Origin: Butyrivibrio sp. | Lineage (GTDB): Bacteria; Bacillota_A; Clostridia; Lachnospirales; Lachnospiraceae | DNA length: 18,277 bases | Direction: 5' to 3' | NCBI RefSeq assembly: GCF_024699075.1 | Contig: NZ_JAILQF010000085.1 | Coordinates: forward strand, 1-18,277 | In this document: positions 6,499 through 13,934 of the stretch, piece by piece | Position numbering within the stretch: position 1 is the stretch's first letter | Layout of the letters: each line of letters starts with the position of its first letter | Program-made: the position numbers and the translations under genes | Notes under the pieces: generated by a model | The model's database searches: none | Seen by the model: the letters and a program-made list of their open reading frames with translations, nothing else | What the model was told of the DNA's origin: nothing

Positions 6499-6802
6499 TA
6501 ACGTTGAAGAGGAATAGTAATGGAACTATCCTGTCCCAGAGAGAAGACTTATCTGGTGCGAAGTCTTCACAGAGATGTCCGTGAACCTGCCTTGGAGTTC
6601 TATGTGAAAGTTAATGAAAAGTATCCTTATGTTTTTATTTTTCCGGATAATTCATTGAAAATAAGCATAGCGTTTCCCGCGTTAAGGGATAGTTGAGAGA
6701 AATCTGCTATATACCTGCAGATTTAAATAGGGTGGTACCGCCGAAGATGAATTTATAACCTTTGGTCCCTGTTTTTAATTAAACATGGACCGAAGGTTTT
6801 TT
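6499..6802 (+). promoter_or_regulatory. Proline-specific T-box riboswitch
   Basis: This leader senses uncharged tRNA-Pro and permits read-through into proS when proline is short. Stem I shows the AGTA/GAA specifier-loop motif (6516-6519 and 6583-6585), GAGG pairing with CCTT (6590-6593), and an upper GAAGACT/AGTCTTC helix capped by the GGTGCGA terminal loop. The specifier is read as CCT (6586-6588), a proline codon followed by a purine as usual; reading one base later would give CTG followed by C, which fits less well. The T-box core AGGGTGGTACCGCC is at 6729-6742, with the TGGT bulge (6733-6736) that pairs with the ACCA end of tRNA-Pro. The terminator stem is 6757-6768 with 6787-6798, then a T-run to 6802. 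Confidence 0.93.
6757..6802 (+). terminator. T-box-controlled terminator before proS
   Basis: A 12-bp stem, AACCTTTGGTCC with GGACCGAAGGTT (one T-G wobble), is followed by TTTTTT. It is the OFF-state structure of the T-box leader and competes with the antiterminator built on the T-box core. Confidence 0.9.
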
Positions 6803-6864
6803 GAATTAATGATAATAAATTAATGGATAAGAACCTGGTCCTGGGTACGAATAAGGAGAAAGAA

Positions 6865-8301
6865 ATGGCAAACGAAAAGAAGAAAATGGTATCTGAGATC
6901 ACATCCATGGATGAGGATTTCACACAGTGGTATACCGACGTTGTAATCAAGGCCGGTCTTATCAGCTATTCAAACATTAAGGGCTTTATGGTTATCAAAC
7001 CTGAAGGCTATGCTATCTGGGAGCTTATTCAGAAGCACCTTGATGCAAGATTCAAGGCAACAGGAGTTAAGAATGCATATCTTCCGATGTTCATTCCTGA
7101 ATCACTTCTTCAGAAAGAAAAGGACCATGTAGAAGGCTTTGCTCCTGAAGTTGCATGGGTAACACATGGAGGACTTGAACCACTTTCAGAGCGTTTCTGT
7201 GTACGTCCTACTTCAGAGACACTTTTCTGTGATTATTATAAGGGTGAGATCCACTCTTACAAGGATCTTCCACAGGTTCTTAACCAGTGGTGTTCAGTAG
7301 TAAGATGGGAGAAGGAGACAAGACCTTTCCTTCGTTCACGTGAGTTCTTATGGCAGGAAGGCCACACAGCTCATGCTACACTTGAAGAAGCTGAAGAGCG
7401 TACAGTTCAGATGCTCAATGTATATGCTGATTTCCTTGAAAATGATATGGCTATCCCTGTTATCAAGGGACAGAAGACTGAGAAAGAGAAGTTTGCAGGT
7501 GCCGAGCATACATATACAGTAGAAGCTCTTATGCATGACTGCCGTGCACTTCAGTCTGCTACATCACATAACTTTGGTGACGGATTTGCTAAGGCATTTG
7601 AGATTCAGTATGCAGGTAAAGACAACAAGCTTCATCATGTATTCCAGACATCATGGGGGCTTACAACTCGTGTAATCGGTGCTATGATCATGGTTCACGG
7701 TGATAATGAGGGCCTTGTAATGCCTCCTAAGATTGCTCCTACTCAGGTAGTTGTAATTCCTATCCAGCAGAAGAAGGAAGGTGTTCTTGACTGTGCTCAG
7801 AAGATATATGAAAGCCTTAATGACTTCAGAGCATCAATTGATGTTACAGACAGAAGCCCGGGATTCAAGTTCGCTGAACAGGAAATGCATGGTATTCCGA
7901 TCCGTGTTGAGATTGGACCTAAGGATATGGAAGCTGGTAAGTGCGTTCTTGTAAGACGTGATACAAGAGAAAAGATCGAGTGTGCTATAGACGAAGTTGC
8001 TTCAAAGGTTGGAGAACTTCTTGATACTATCCAGAAGGATATGTACAATCGTGCAAAGGCTCATCTTGAAGCTCATACATATGCAGCTCACAACAAAGAA
8101 GAGTTTGCAGAAAACTTCAAAGAGACTAAAGGTTTTGTTAAAGCTATGTGGTGCGGATGCCGCGAGTGCGAAGACAAGATCAAGGAAGATTACAATGTAA
8201 CAAGCCGTTGTATTCCTTTTGAGCAGGAGAATATCTCAGATAAGTGCGTTATCTGTGGTAAGCCTGCAACCAAGATGGTTTACTGGGGAAGAGCATATTA
8301 A
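6865..8301 (+). CDS. proS: Prolyl-tRNA synthetase, archaeal/eukaryotic type
   Basis: This cytosolic enzyme charges tRNA-Pro. The protein is 478 aa and lacks the bacterial-type editing insertion, which marks the archaeal/eukaryotic-like class found in some Firmicutes. The class II motif 2 region lies at 147-170 (RWEKETRPFLRSREFLWQEG). Motif 3 lies around 264-287 (WGLTTRVIGAMIMVHGDNEG). The anticodon-binding domain follows (about 292-390, starting APTQVVVIPI). The C-terminal zinc domain has cysteines at 430, 432, 435, 449, 461 and 464, and the protein ends in GRAY with the C-terminal tyrosine typical of this class. AGGAG at 6854-6858 sets the start at 6865; an in-frame ATG at 6823 lacks a ribosome site. 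Expression is set by the upstream T-box. A terminator follows, so the gene is probably monocistronic. Confidence 0.96.
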   Translation: MANEKKKMVSEITSMDEDFTQWYTDVVIKAGLISYSNIKGFMVIKPEGYAIWELIQKHLDARFKATGVKNAYLPMFIPESLLQKEKDHVEGFAPEVAWVTHGGLEPLSERFCVRPTSETLFCDYYKGEIHSYKDLPQVLNQWCSVVRWEKETRPFLRSREFLWQEGHTAHATLEEAEERTVQMLNVYADFLENDMAIPVIKGQKTEKEKFAGAEHTYTVEALMHDCRALQSATSHNFGDGFAKAFEIQYAGKDNKLHHVFQTSWGLTTRVIGAMIMVHGDNEGLVMPPKIAPTQVVVIPIQQKKEGVLDCAQKIYESLNDFRASIDVTDRSPGFKFAEQEMHGIPIRVEIGPKDMEAGKCVLVRRDTREKIECAIDEVASKVGELLDTIQKDMYNRAKAHLEAHTYAAHNKEEFAENFKETKGFVKAMWCGCRECEDKIKEDYNVTSRCIPFEQENISDKCVICGKPATKMVYWGRAY

Positions 8302-8315
8302 TAGTTAGTGATTTT

Positions 8316-8347
8316 GGGGCATCACATATGTGTGACGCCCCTTATTT
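8316..8347 (+). terminator. proS terminator
   Basis: GGGGC-A-TCACA pairs with TGTGA-C-GCCCC around a short TATG loop, with one A/C mismatch, followed by TTATTT. It lies 15 bp after the proS stop. Confidence 0.8.
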
Positions 8348-8411
8348 AATTGTGTTAAAATAAGCCTATAGGGTAATGTTTATACAGATTAAACATTTAA
8401 ATAGCAGTATT

Positions 8412-8439
8412 TTGCTAAGATGGATCAAACCATTATCAT
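8412..8439 (+). promoter_or_regulatory. Possible cca promoter
   Basis: TTGCTA (8412-8417), a 16-nt spacer and TATCAT (8434-8439) form a moderate match to a sigma-A promoter. If used, transcription starts after the in-frame ATG at 8376, which supports the later start codon at 8469. Confidence 0.3.
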
Positions 8440-8468
8440 CCCTTTTGCAGTATAGAAATGAGATCAAA

Positions 8469-9830
8469 ATGTTTATTAAAGATATAAAAATTGATATGCC
8501 CAAAGAGGCAGCAGAAATATTAAATACACTTCACGAAGCCGGATATGAAGCCTATATTGTAGGCGGATGTGTTCGTGACAGTATACTTGGACGAACTCCA
8601 GGCGACTGGGACATAACTACTAGTGCTCTTCCCATGGAGGTCAAGAAGCTTTTCAGAAGGACTATTGATACAGGCATAAAGCATGGTACAGTTACCATCA
8701 TGAAAGGTAAGGAAGGCTTTGAAGTTACTACATACAGACTTGACGGTGTCTATGAAGATCACAGACATCCCAAGGAAGTAACATTTACAAGAAATCTTAT
8801 AGAAGATCTTAAAAGGCGTGATTTTACAATTAATGCAATGGCCTACAATGATAAGGAAGGCCTTGTTGATGAATTTAATGGAATTAAAGACCTTGAAAAT
8901 AAGATAATAAGATGTGTTGGAGATCCTTCAAAAAGATTTGAAGAGGATGCCCTTCGTATACTTAGGGCAGTGAGATTTTCAGGCCAGCTTGGATATACAA
9001 TAGATCCTGAAACGGCCAAGGCTGCCAAAGAGCTTGCTCCAACCCTTTCTAAAATTAGCGCTGAGCGAATACAGACAGAGTTTATCAAGATGATGACTTC
9101 AATGCATCCGGAGGTTATAAGGGATGCATATGAACTTGGTATTACTAAAGTTTTTTTGCCAGAGTTTGATGAATGTATGGAATGCGAGCAAAATACTGTG
9201 CATCACTGCTACAGTGTTGGTGAACATATGATAAGAGCAGCTATGGAGGTTCCTTCAGACAAGGTGCTTCGAATCACTATGATACTTCATGACATAGGCA
9301 AGCCCAGGTGTAAGACAAGCGATGAACATGGCGATCACTTTAAGGGCCATGCCCTGGAAGGCTCAATTATGGCAAGAGGTATTATGAGAAGGCTCAAGTT
9401 CGATAATGCAACAACGGACAGCGTGTGCAATCTCGTAAGATGCCATGATATCTTCATGAAGGATGAACCGAATGAGTTCAATGTCAGAAAGACTCTTTAC
9501 CATGTTGGTCCTTCAAATTTCGAGGATCTTCTGAAGGTCAAAAGAGCTGATATGCTTGCGCAGAGCGCTTTTAAGCGCGAAGAAAAGCAAAAGAGGCTCG
9601 AGCGCCTTGCAGATATAGGACATGAGATACTTGAAAGGAAAGACTGCCTGTCACTTAAAGAGCTGGCAGTTGGAGGCAAAGACCTTTTGGAACTGGGAGT
9701 TGGTCCCGGCAAAGAGATAGGCCTTATCCTAAATAACATGCTTATGGATGTTATTAAGACTCCTTCACATAACGACAAGGAGTATCTTATAAAACATCTT
9801 GCAAATTATAAAAATAATCTGCAGGATTAA
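8469..9830 (+). CDS. cca: CCA-adding tRNA nucleotidyltransferase with HD domain
   Basis: This enzyme adds or repairs the 3' CCA end of tRNAs using CTP and ATP without a nucleic acid template. The protein is 453 aa. The class II nucleotidyltransferase core shows VGGCVRD (31-37), the metal-binding aspartates in GDWDIT (D46, D48), RRDFTINAMAYN (116-127) and EEDALRILRAVRF (158-170). A central HD domain contains LHDIGKP (273-279, H274-D275) and a later RCHDIF, suggesting phosphohydrolase activity of unknown use. The C-terminal part probably binds the tRNA. The start at 8469 begins MFIKDIKIDMP, close to where homologues start; the ATG at 8376 would add 31 residues unlike the family. The ribosome site is weak. 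No terminator with a T-run is seen immediately after the gene. Confidence 0.93.
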   Translation: MFIKDIKIDMPKEAAEILNTLHEAGYEAYIVGGCVRDSILGRTPGDWDITTSALPMEVKKLFRRTIDTGIKHGTVTIMKGKEGFEVTTYRLDGVYEDHRHPKEVTFTRNLIEDLKRRDFTINAMAYNDKEGLVDEFNGIKDLENKIIRCVGDPSKRFEEDALRILRAVRFSGQLGYTIDPETAKAAKELAPTLSKISAERIQTEFIKMMTSMHPEVIRDAYELGITKVFLPEFDECMECEQNTVHHCYSVGEHMIRAAMEVPSDKVLRITMILHDIGKPRCKTSDEHGDHFKGHALEGSIMARGIMRRLKFDNATTDSVCNLVRCHDIFMKDEPNEFNVRKTLYHVGPSNFEDLLKVKRADMLAQSAFKREEKQKRLERLADIGHEILERKDCLSLKELAVGGKDLLELGVGPGKEIGLILNNMLMDVIKTPSHNDKEYLIKHLANYKNNLQD

Positions 9831-9876
9831 AATATAACGAGATATTAAATCACTAAAATTTACTGAACATTATATA

Positions 9877-10000
9877 CGCAAAAAGGGCTTAAAAGCCTTA
9901 TGAAACCAGTTAAAAATGCCGATATGATAATAGGACTAAAAGGCTTGATTTATATGCCTTTGGTCCGGCATCATATAGGGACATTAGATGCCTGCTTTTT
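9877..10000 (+). promoter_or_regulatory. Structured leader with alternative pairing, candidate attenuator or riboswitch
   Basis: A hairpin (9933-9966) pairs GGACT with GGTCC and AAAGGC with GCCTTT around an 11-nt loop. It is enclosed by ATGCC (9916-9920) pairing with GGCAT (9967-9971). The same GGCATC (9967-9972) can instead pair with GATGCC (9987-9992), which is followed by TGC and TTTTT (9996-10000), a terminator-like layout. An upstream small hairpin (GGGCTT/AAGCC region, 9885-9897) and the text ACGCAAA...AAACCA also occur. These mutually exclusive pairings resemble an attenuator before the PEGA gene. No known riboswitch class was matched. The upstream promoter was not located. Confidence 0.45.
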
Positions 10001-10048
10001 AGATATATGCTGATTGATAAAGGGTTATTCCAAAAAGGGGAGATGGAT

Positions 10049-12412
10049 ATGCGTAATTTTTTCAGAAAATCTTTCTCGATTGTTATTTCATTTATTGTGG
10101 CGCTATTATTTGTGCCAAGTTTTTCTTATGGACAGAGCGTTTCTACAGTTTCTCTTGTAGGAAAATATGATTCATCTGACCGTGCGATCATAAAATCTGT
10201 AGATACGGACAATAAGAGTATTACTTTTCGTAATCATGATACGGGACGTGATTACACTCTTTCTTATGACAATACCACTTTAATATACAGTGAATATGGC
10301 AGGGCATTATCAGCCAGCCTCCTGGAAGATGGGGAAGTTGCTGATATCACCTTTTTATCAGGATCAAGGCATCTTAACAGCCTTGATATCAGTAGTGATG
10401 CTTTTAGCATAGAAAAGTCCTACGGCTATGACCTTCAGGTCGGTAATGAGACTGCTCAGATAGGCAATAGCTACTATCATATAACTGATAAGACTCTTGT
10501 GCTTATAAACGGAAGAGCAGGAAGAATAGCAGATGTCCTTCAGGGCGATAGCATAAAGGTTACAGGAGTAGGAACAGAAATATACTGCGTAGAAGTTGAG
10601 CAGGGACATGGATATGTATCACTTTCATCCAGTATGGTCGGAGATGAAGATATTTCAGGAGCCTATCTTGAAATTGGTGAAAGAAATATATACCGCGTTA
10701 CAGACGGAATGCTTGTAAGTGTTCCGGAAGGAACCTATAAGCTTTATCTTACAGGTACTGGACTTGATTATGAGACGACAATAACCGTTGACCGCGATAT
10801 GGAAACTATAGTTGATACGAGTCAGATAGAGATTGAATATGATATAGGTCTTGTAACTTTTAAAGTTACTCCTGAAGATGCCAAAGTATATGTAGATGGT
10901 AATGAGATAAATACAGCATGGCCTATAGAGCTTACCTACGGAACACATAAACTTGAAGCAACTGCAGAAGGATATCTTCCATGCTCTGAATATCTGCATG
11001 TTGGATCCTCCAAGGCAGAAGTTGAGATAACGCTTCCAGTTGATGAAGATTATGAAGAGGAAGAAGACAGTAGTACAACAGCAACTTCGGTAGCTGATTC
11101 ATCAAGTACCAAATCATCAACAAGTGATACCAGTAAAGATTCTAACAATAATGATAACAGCTCTACAGGTAAGTCCAAGACCAAGACTACCAAGACTTCT
11201 ACTTCCGCTACGACAGCTGCTTCTGTCAAGGATGGAACACTTATAAGCGGATACTATGTAAGGATCACAGCACCTAAAGGCGTAGAAGTATATCTTGATC
11301 CTGACAAGACCAATAATACGGACGGAACATACATTGGAATTACACCTTGTTCTTTTACCAAGGTAACAGGAAGCCATGTAATAAGGCTTAAGAAGGAAGG
11401 CTATCTTACTAAGGACTATACTATTAGTATTGATTCTGAGAAAAAAGATAAAGAGTATTCCTTCGAAGAACTCAAAGTCGACCCGTCATCTGCTGCAAGT
11501 ACGGCAAGTACAGAGGTTGCAGATGGAACAACTATAGATGGATATGCCATATATGTAGACGATCCTGTTGGAGCGACGCTTTATGTGGACGGCGAAGAGA
11601 TAGGAACAGTGCCATGCTCATTTGACAAGGTTAAGGGAAGTCAAACCATAACTCTTACAAGAGACGGCTATGCTACAAAGAGCTATTCGGTATATGTGGA
11701 TGGCAACAAAAAGGACAAGGTATATGAATTTCCTGCCCTTGAAAGGTATGTTGATATATATGCACTTGATGGAACAGAGGTATTTATAGATGATGAATCT
11801 ATAGGGATTATTGAGGATGAAATCCCTGTAACAACCCAGATAGTTCCTGATGAATTCCGCGATGAGCTCTCTACTATAAAGCTGGTTCTTGATGGTTATA
11901 AGACGATTGAAGAAGAAATAAGTGTAGGAAACTATGATGGCGTAGACTCTCATTATTATGCTGATAGGCAGGAAAAAGAGGAAAGTGACGAGTCAGATTC
12001 CGGAACCAGTAAGTCATCAGATAGCGCTAGCAGTGCTTCTACAGACAGCTCGGGAGATGCTTCATCAAGTAGTTCTGACAGCTCATCAGATGCATCATCA
12101 TCTTCATCATCTTCATCAGATAGTACAAGTGATCAAAGTACGTCAGATTCATCAACAGATAGTACTTCTGGTTCAGATGCTTCTAATACAGGAGGAACAA
12201 CTGAAAGTAGTGACAGCCAGGAATCGGATACAACTACTACTGATACAGATACTACAACAGATTCGGATACAACTACGGATAGCGGAACGACTACGGATAG
12301 CGAAACGACTACGGATTCGGAGACTAATACTGATACGCAGACAACAACTGATACACAGACAACAACTGATACACAGACTACTACTGATACAGAAACGACA
12401 ACGGATACGTAG
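10049..12412 (+). CDS. Secreted PEGA-domain repeat protein with Ser/Thr/Asp-rich tail
   Basis: This 787-aa protein has a Sec signal peptide (MRNFFRKSFS, a hydrophobic core at about 10-25, and a possible cut after FSYG near 28). An unassigned N-terminal region (about 30-265) follows, with short beta-rich segments. Four PEGA-type repeats lie at about 268-330, 402-472, 498-562 and 568-627, seen as repeated VEVYLD..., PCSF.KV.GS and GY.TK.Y motifs. Linkers are Ser/Thr/Asn/Lys-rich (338-395). The C-terminus (about 645-787) is low complexity: Ser/Asp runs, then a hexapeptide repeat of the DTQTTT type (about 728-787). PEGA domains are found in surface-exposed proteins and may act in wall or S-layer attachment. 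No LPxTG motif or C-terminal membrane anchor is present. The start is set by AGGGGAG at 10036-10042, 6 nt before ATG 10049. Function is unknown. Confidence 0.85.
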   Translation: MRNFFRKSFSIVISFIVALLFVPSFSYGQSVSTVSLVGKYDSSDRAIIKSVDTDNKSITFRNHDTGRDYTLSYDNTTLIYSEYGRALSASLLEDGEVADITFLSGSRHLNSLDISSDAFSIEKSYGYDLQVGNETAQIGNSYYHITDKTLVLINGRAGRIADVLQGDSIKVTGVGTEIYCVEVEQGHGYVSLSSSMVGDEDISGAYLEIGERNIYRVTDGMLVSVPEGTYKLYLTGTGLDYETTITVDRDMETIVDTSQIEIEYDIGLVTFKVTPEDAKVYVDGNEINTAWPIELTYGTHKLEATAEGYLPCSEYLHVGSSKAEVEITLPVDEDYEEEEDSSTTATSVADSSSTKSSTSDTSKDSNNNDNSSTGKSKTKTTKTSTSATTAASVKDGTLISGYYVRITAPKGVEVYLDPDKTNNTDGTYIGITPCSFTKVTGSHVIRLKKEGYLTKDYTISIDSEKKDKEYSFEELKVDPSSAASTASTEVADGTTIDGYAIYVDDPVGATLYVDGEEIGTVPCSFDKVKGSQTITLTRDGYATKSYSVYVDGNKKDKVYEFPALERYVDIYALDGTEVFIDDESIGIIEDEIPVTTQIVPDEFRDELSTIKLVLDGYKTIEEEISVGNYDGVDSHYYADRQEKEESDESDSGTSKSSDSASSASTDSSGDASSSSSDSSSDASSSSSSSSDSTSDQSTSDSSTDSTSGSDASNTGGTTESSDSQESDTTTTDTDTTTDSDTTTDSGTTTDSETTTDSETNTDTQTTTDTQTTTDTQTTTDTETTTDT

Positions 12413-12468
12413 ACAAGTACGGACTTATAGATGTCAACAGATACATAAACAACTACAGATTTAGAATG
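12413..12468 (+). other. In-frame continuation of the PEGA tail repeat after the stop codon
   Basis: Reading on in the same frame gives units TST DL, then a stop, MST DT, then a stop, TTT DLE. With the gene's own TAG at 12410-12412, three successive 18-bp units carry a stop (TAG, TAG, TAA) exactly where the upstream units carry Gln or Glu (CAG or GAA). The frame then closes at a TAA near 12495 without any anchor sequence. This is probably a decayed former end of the gene. Confidence 0.6.
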
Positions 12469-12590
12469 CCCCAAATCTTTCAAGTGCAGATATTAACTTA
12501 ATAACGTAAAGCATGGGCTCCCAAAACGCAGTAAACTAGGAGTAAATTGGAACAAAAAGTCTAAAAAAAGGCTTAAAATAAGGATTTTCC

Positions 12591-12619
12591 TTGACAGCTT
12601 TTGTGAAAACGTATATAAG
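12591..12619 (+). promoter_or_regulatory. hup promoter
   Basis: TTGACA (12591-12596), a 17-nt spacer and TATAAG (12614-12619). Transcription should start near 12626, giving a leader of about 68 nt. AGGAGG (12679-12684) is a strong ribosome site 9 nt before the ATG. Its AGGA can pair with the adjacent TCCT in a tiny 4-bp hairpin, and the 11-mer AGGATTTTCCT also occurs at 12581-12591, overlapping the -35 region. Confidence 0.8.
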
Positions 12620-12693
12620 TAAATATATACCACGCTAAGCTGGTAGCAAGAAGCGCTGTACTGGCGCATATAAACTACAGGAGGATTTTCCTA

Positions 12694-12972
12694 ATGAACA
12701 AGACAGAATTAGTAGCAGCAATTGCAGAAGATGCAGGATTATCAAAGAAGGATGCTGAGAAGGCTCTTAAGGCTTTCACAGACACAGTAACAGCAGAGCT
12801 TAAGAAAAAGGGTAAGGTTCAGCTTGTTGGCTTCGGTACATTCGAAGTTGCTAAGAGAGCAGCAAGACAGGGCAGAAACCCTCAGACAGGTGCTACAATG
12901 AAGATCGCAGCATCAGTTGCTCCTAAGTTCAAGGCTGGTAAGGCACTTAAGGACGCTGTAAACAAGAAATAA
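12694..12972 (+). CDS. hup: HU-family nucleoid DNA-binding protein
   Basis: This 92-aa histone-like protein bends and compacts DNA as a dimer. The full family length is present: MNKTELVAAIAEDAGLSKKDA forms the N-terminal helices, VQLVGFGTFEV (43-53) the saddle, and ARQGRNPQTGATMKI (57-71) the DNA-contacting arm with its GRNP motif and intercalating proline, ending in lysines. A strong promoter and ribosome site fit a highly expressed gene. It precedes rqcP, as in many Clostridia, but a strong terminator separates them. Confidence 0.97.
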   Translation: MNKTELVAAIAEDAGLSKKDAEKALKAFTDTVTAELKKKGKVQLVGFGTFEVAKRAARQGRNPQTGATMKIAASVAPKFKAGKALKDAVNKK

Positions 12973-13049
12973 TTCATCACAGAATATTTCATATTAGAAT
13001 CTTTATCATTCTAATAAATCAGCTACAAGTGTTAAGTTGCGAGTTGAGG

Positions 13050-13079
13050 GCCTGCGGAGATAGATCTCTGCAGGCTTTT
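13050..13079 (+). terminator. hup terminator
   Basis: GCCTGCGGAGA pairs with TCTCTGCAGGC over 11 bp (one G-T wobble) around a TAGA tetraloop and is followed by TTTT. An AT-rich perfect 8-bp hairpin, ATTAGAAT/ATTCTAAT, lies upstream at 12993-13015. This terminator should reduce read-through from the strong hup promoter into rqcP. Confidence 0.88.
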
Positions 13080-13085
13080 GTAAAG

Positions 13086-13105
13086 CCCAAACCTTTTTGT
13101 TTGGG
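13086..13105 (+). other. Hairpin just before the rqcP ribosome site
   Basis: CCCAAAC (13086-13092) pairs perfectly with GTTTGGG (13099-13105). It ends 3 nt before the ribosome site AGGGG (13109-13113). It could modulate translation or be a second termination hairpin; no T-run follows, and the T-run is in the loop. Confidence 0.4.
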
Positions 13106-13120
13106 GACAGGGGTTAGAAT

Positions 13121-13360
13121 ATGAGACTTGATAAATATTTAAAGGTATCACGCCTTATAAAGAGAAGAAGTGTTGCCAATGATGCCTGTGATGCAGGCCG
13201 CGTACAGATAAATGGAAGACCTGCCAAGGCAGGAACAGAAGTTAAGGTTGGAGATCATATCACGATACAGTTTGGTAACAAGGACGTAAGTGTAGAAGTA
13301 CTCGATGTTCAGGAGACTGTACATAAGGAAAATGCAGGAGAATTATACAAATATATTTAG
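13121..13360 (+). CDS. rqcP: S4-domain RNA-binding protein RqcP (YabO/Hsp15 family)
   Basis: This 79-aa protein is an S4 RNA-binding fold across most of its length: MRLDKYLKVSRLIKRRSVA (helices), DACDAGRVQINGRPAKAG (the central S4 loop) and EVKVGDHITIQFGNK. In Bacillus the homologue (YabO) binds 50S subunits carrying stalled peptidyl-tRNA and helps RqcH add alanine tails in ribosome quality control. The length and the position downstream of hup fit this family. AGGGG precedes the ATG by 7 nt. Spore formers have yabP and yabQ next; neither is present here. Confidence 0.92.
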   Translation: MRLDKYLKVSRLIKRRSVANDACDAGRVQINGRPAKAGTEVKVGDHITIQFGNKDVSVEVLDVQETVHKENAGELYKYI

Positions 13361-13563
13361 ATGACATAGCTGTAAATGCTTGTATTATAAGCGTTTACGC
13401 CTGATATTTTCTTTGAATATATTTAATATTGATAATAAAACGTCGTTGCGCCGAAACTCCTTAGGTGGTAATATTAATGTAGCTAGTAATCTGCATTATT
13501 TTGAGAAGTTGATCTTTACCATGTTGTTCAGAATATAATCCAGACCGCAGAGAGGAGTTCTAT
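13361..13563. other. Intergenic region between rqcP and divIC
   Basis: A hairpin, GTAAATGCTT with AAGCGTTTAC (about 13371-13398), may end the rqcP transcript, though its T-run is weak. TATAAT at 13534-13539 is a possible -10 for divIC. The remaining bases show no coding signal. In sporulating relatives the sporulation genes yabP and yabQ occupy this position; I see no recognisable remnant of either. Confidence 0.5.
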
Positions 13564-13869
13564 ATGAAGGCAAAATATAGAACAAGACGCAGGGAGAACC
13601 GTTTTGGTATAATCCTTGCAGCGATTGTGGTGCTGTTACTTACTTTTGTAGTGTCAGTCAGGAGTATAGACTTACTGAGGCAGGTTCGTGAGAACGAAAC
13701 CAGGATAGAACAGCTTCAGAGTGAGATGGCAAAAGAGGAGCAAAGAAGCACCGAGATCGACGAGTTCGTAAAAGAGACGCAGACGCGTAAATATATAGAA
13801 GATGTAGCAAGACAGAAACTGGGATTAGTATATCCCGGTGAGATTATTTTTGAAAAAGAATCTAATTAG
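13564..13869 (+). CDS. divIC: Septum formation initiator, DivIC/FtsB family
   Basis: This 101-aa bitopic membrane protein belongs to the division complex with FtsL and DivIB/FtsQ. It has a basic cytoplasmic start (MKAKYRTRRRENR), one membrane segment (about 14-34), an extracellular coiled coil (about 36-68) and the family end motif ARQKLGLVYPGEIIF (85-99), which matches the conserved LGLV.PGE of DivIC. GAGGAG precedes the ATG. Its place before tilS-hpt-ftsH matches the Bacillus order once spoIIE and other sporulation genes are removed. Confidence 0.92.
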   Translation: MKAKYRTRRRENRFGIILAAIVVLLLTFVVSVRSIDLLRQVRENETRIEQLQSEMAKEEQRSTEIDEFVKETQTRKYIEDVARQKLGLVYPGEIIFEKESN

Positions 13870-13871
13870 GG

Positions 13872-13903
13872 GTGCAAACTTCTGGGTTTTCGGGAGTTTG
13901 CAC
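13872..13903 (+). terminator. Hairpin between divIC and tilS
   Basis: GTGCAAACT (13872-13880) pairs perfectly with AGTTTGCAC (13895-13903). The T-run after it is poor (TGTTTACGTT), so it may be a weak terminator or an mRNA-processing hairpin, lowering rather than stopping read-through. Confidence 0.5.
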
Positions 13904-13934
13904 TGTTTACGTTAAGGGATAGTGAATAAGCGAT

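Larger units (their letters stand above)
12413..12690. other. Intergenic region between PEGA gene and hup
   Basis: Apart from the decayed repeat at its start and the hup promoter and leader at its end, nothing is recognised. No terminator with a T-run was found for the PEGA gene. Confidence 0.5.

Noticed and set aside
8376..8468. N-terminal extension of the CCA-adding enzyme
   Set aside because: The 31 extra residues do not resemble the family, and a plausible promoter (8412-8439) lies inside them, so the start at 8469 is preferred.
9871..9912. Possible c-di-GMP (GEMM) riboswitch because of ACGCAAA...AAACCA
   Set aside because: The class needs the upstream GGCAAAC segment with its GAAA-capped hairpin and a downstream GCCGGGTTGCC-like segment. 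Neither is present, so only an unassigned structured leader is reported.
12133..12483. Minus-strand open frame rich in Val and Ser over the PEGA tail
   Set aside because: It is the mirror of the Thr/Asp repeat in the PEGA gene. The repeat composition alone keeps the frame open.
12581..12692. The 11-mer AGGATTTTCCT at both the hup -35 region and the hup ribosome site
   Set aside because: Short and AT-rich. It may be coincidence, and no paired function is evident, so it is noted only under the hup promoter.
6680..13923. Shared 14-mer CGTTAAGGGATAGT in the T-box leader (6680-6693) and before tilS (13910-13923)
   Set aside because: One exact 14-base match between two sites in 18 kb of AT-rich DNA is near chance expectation, and the surrounding bases differ.
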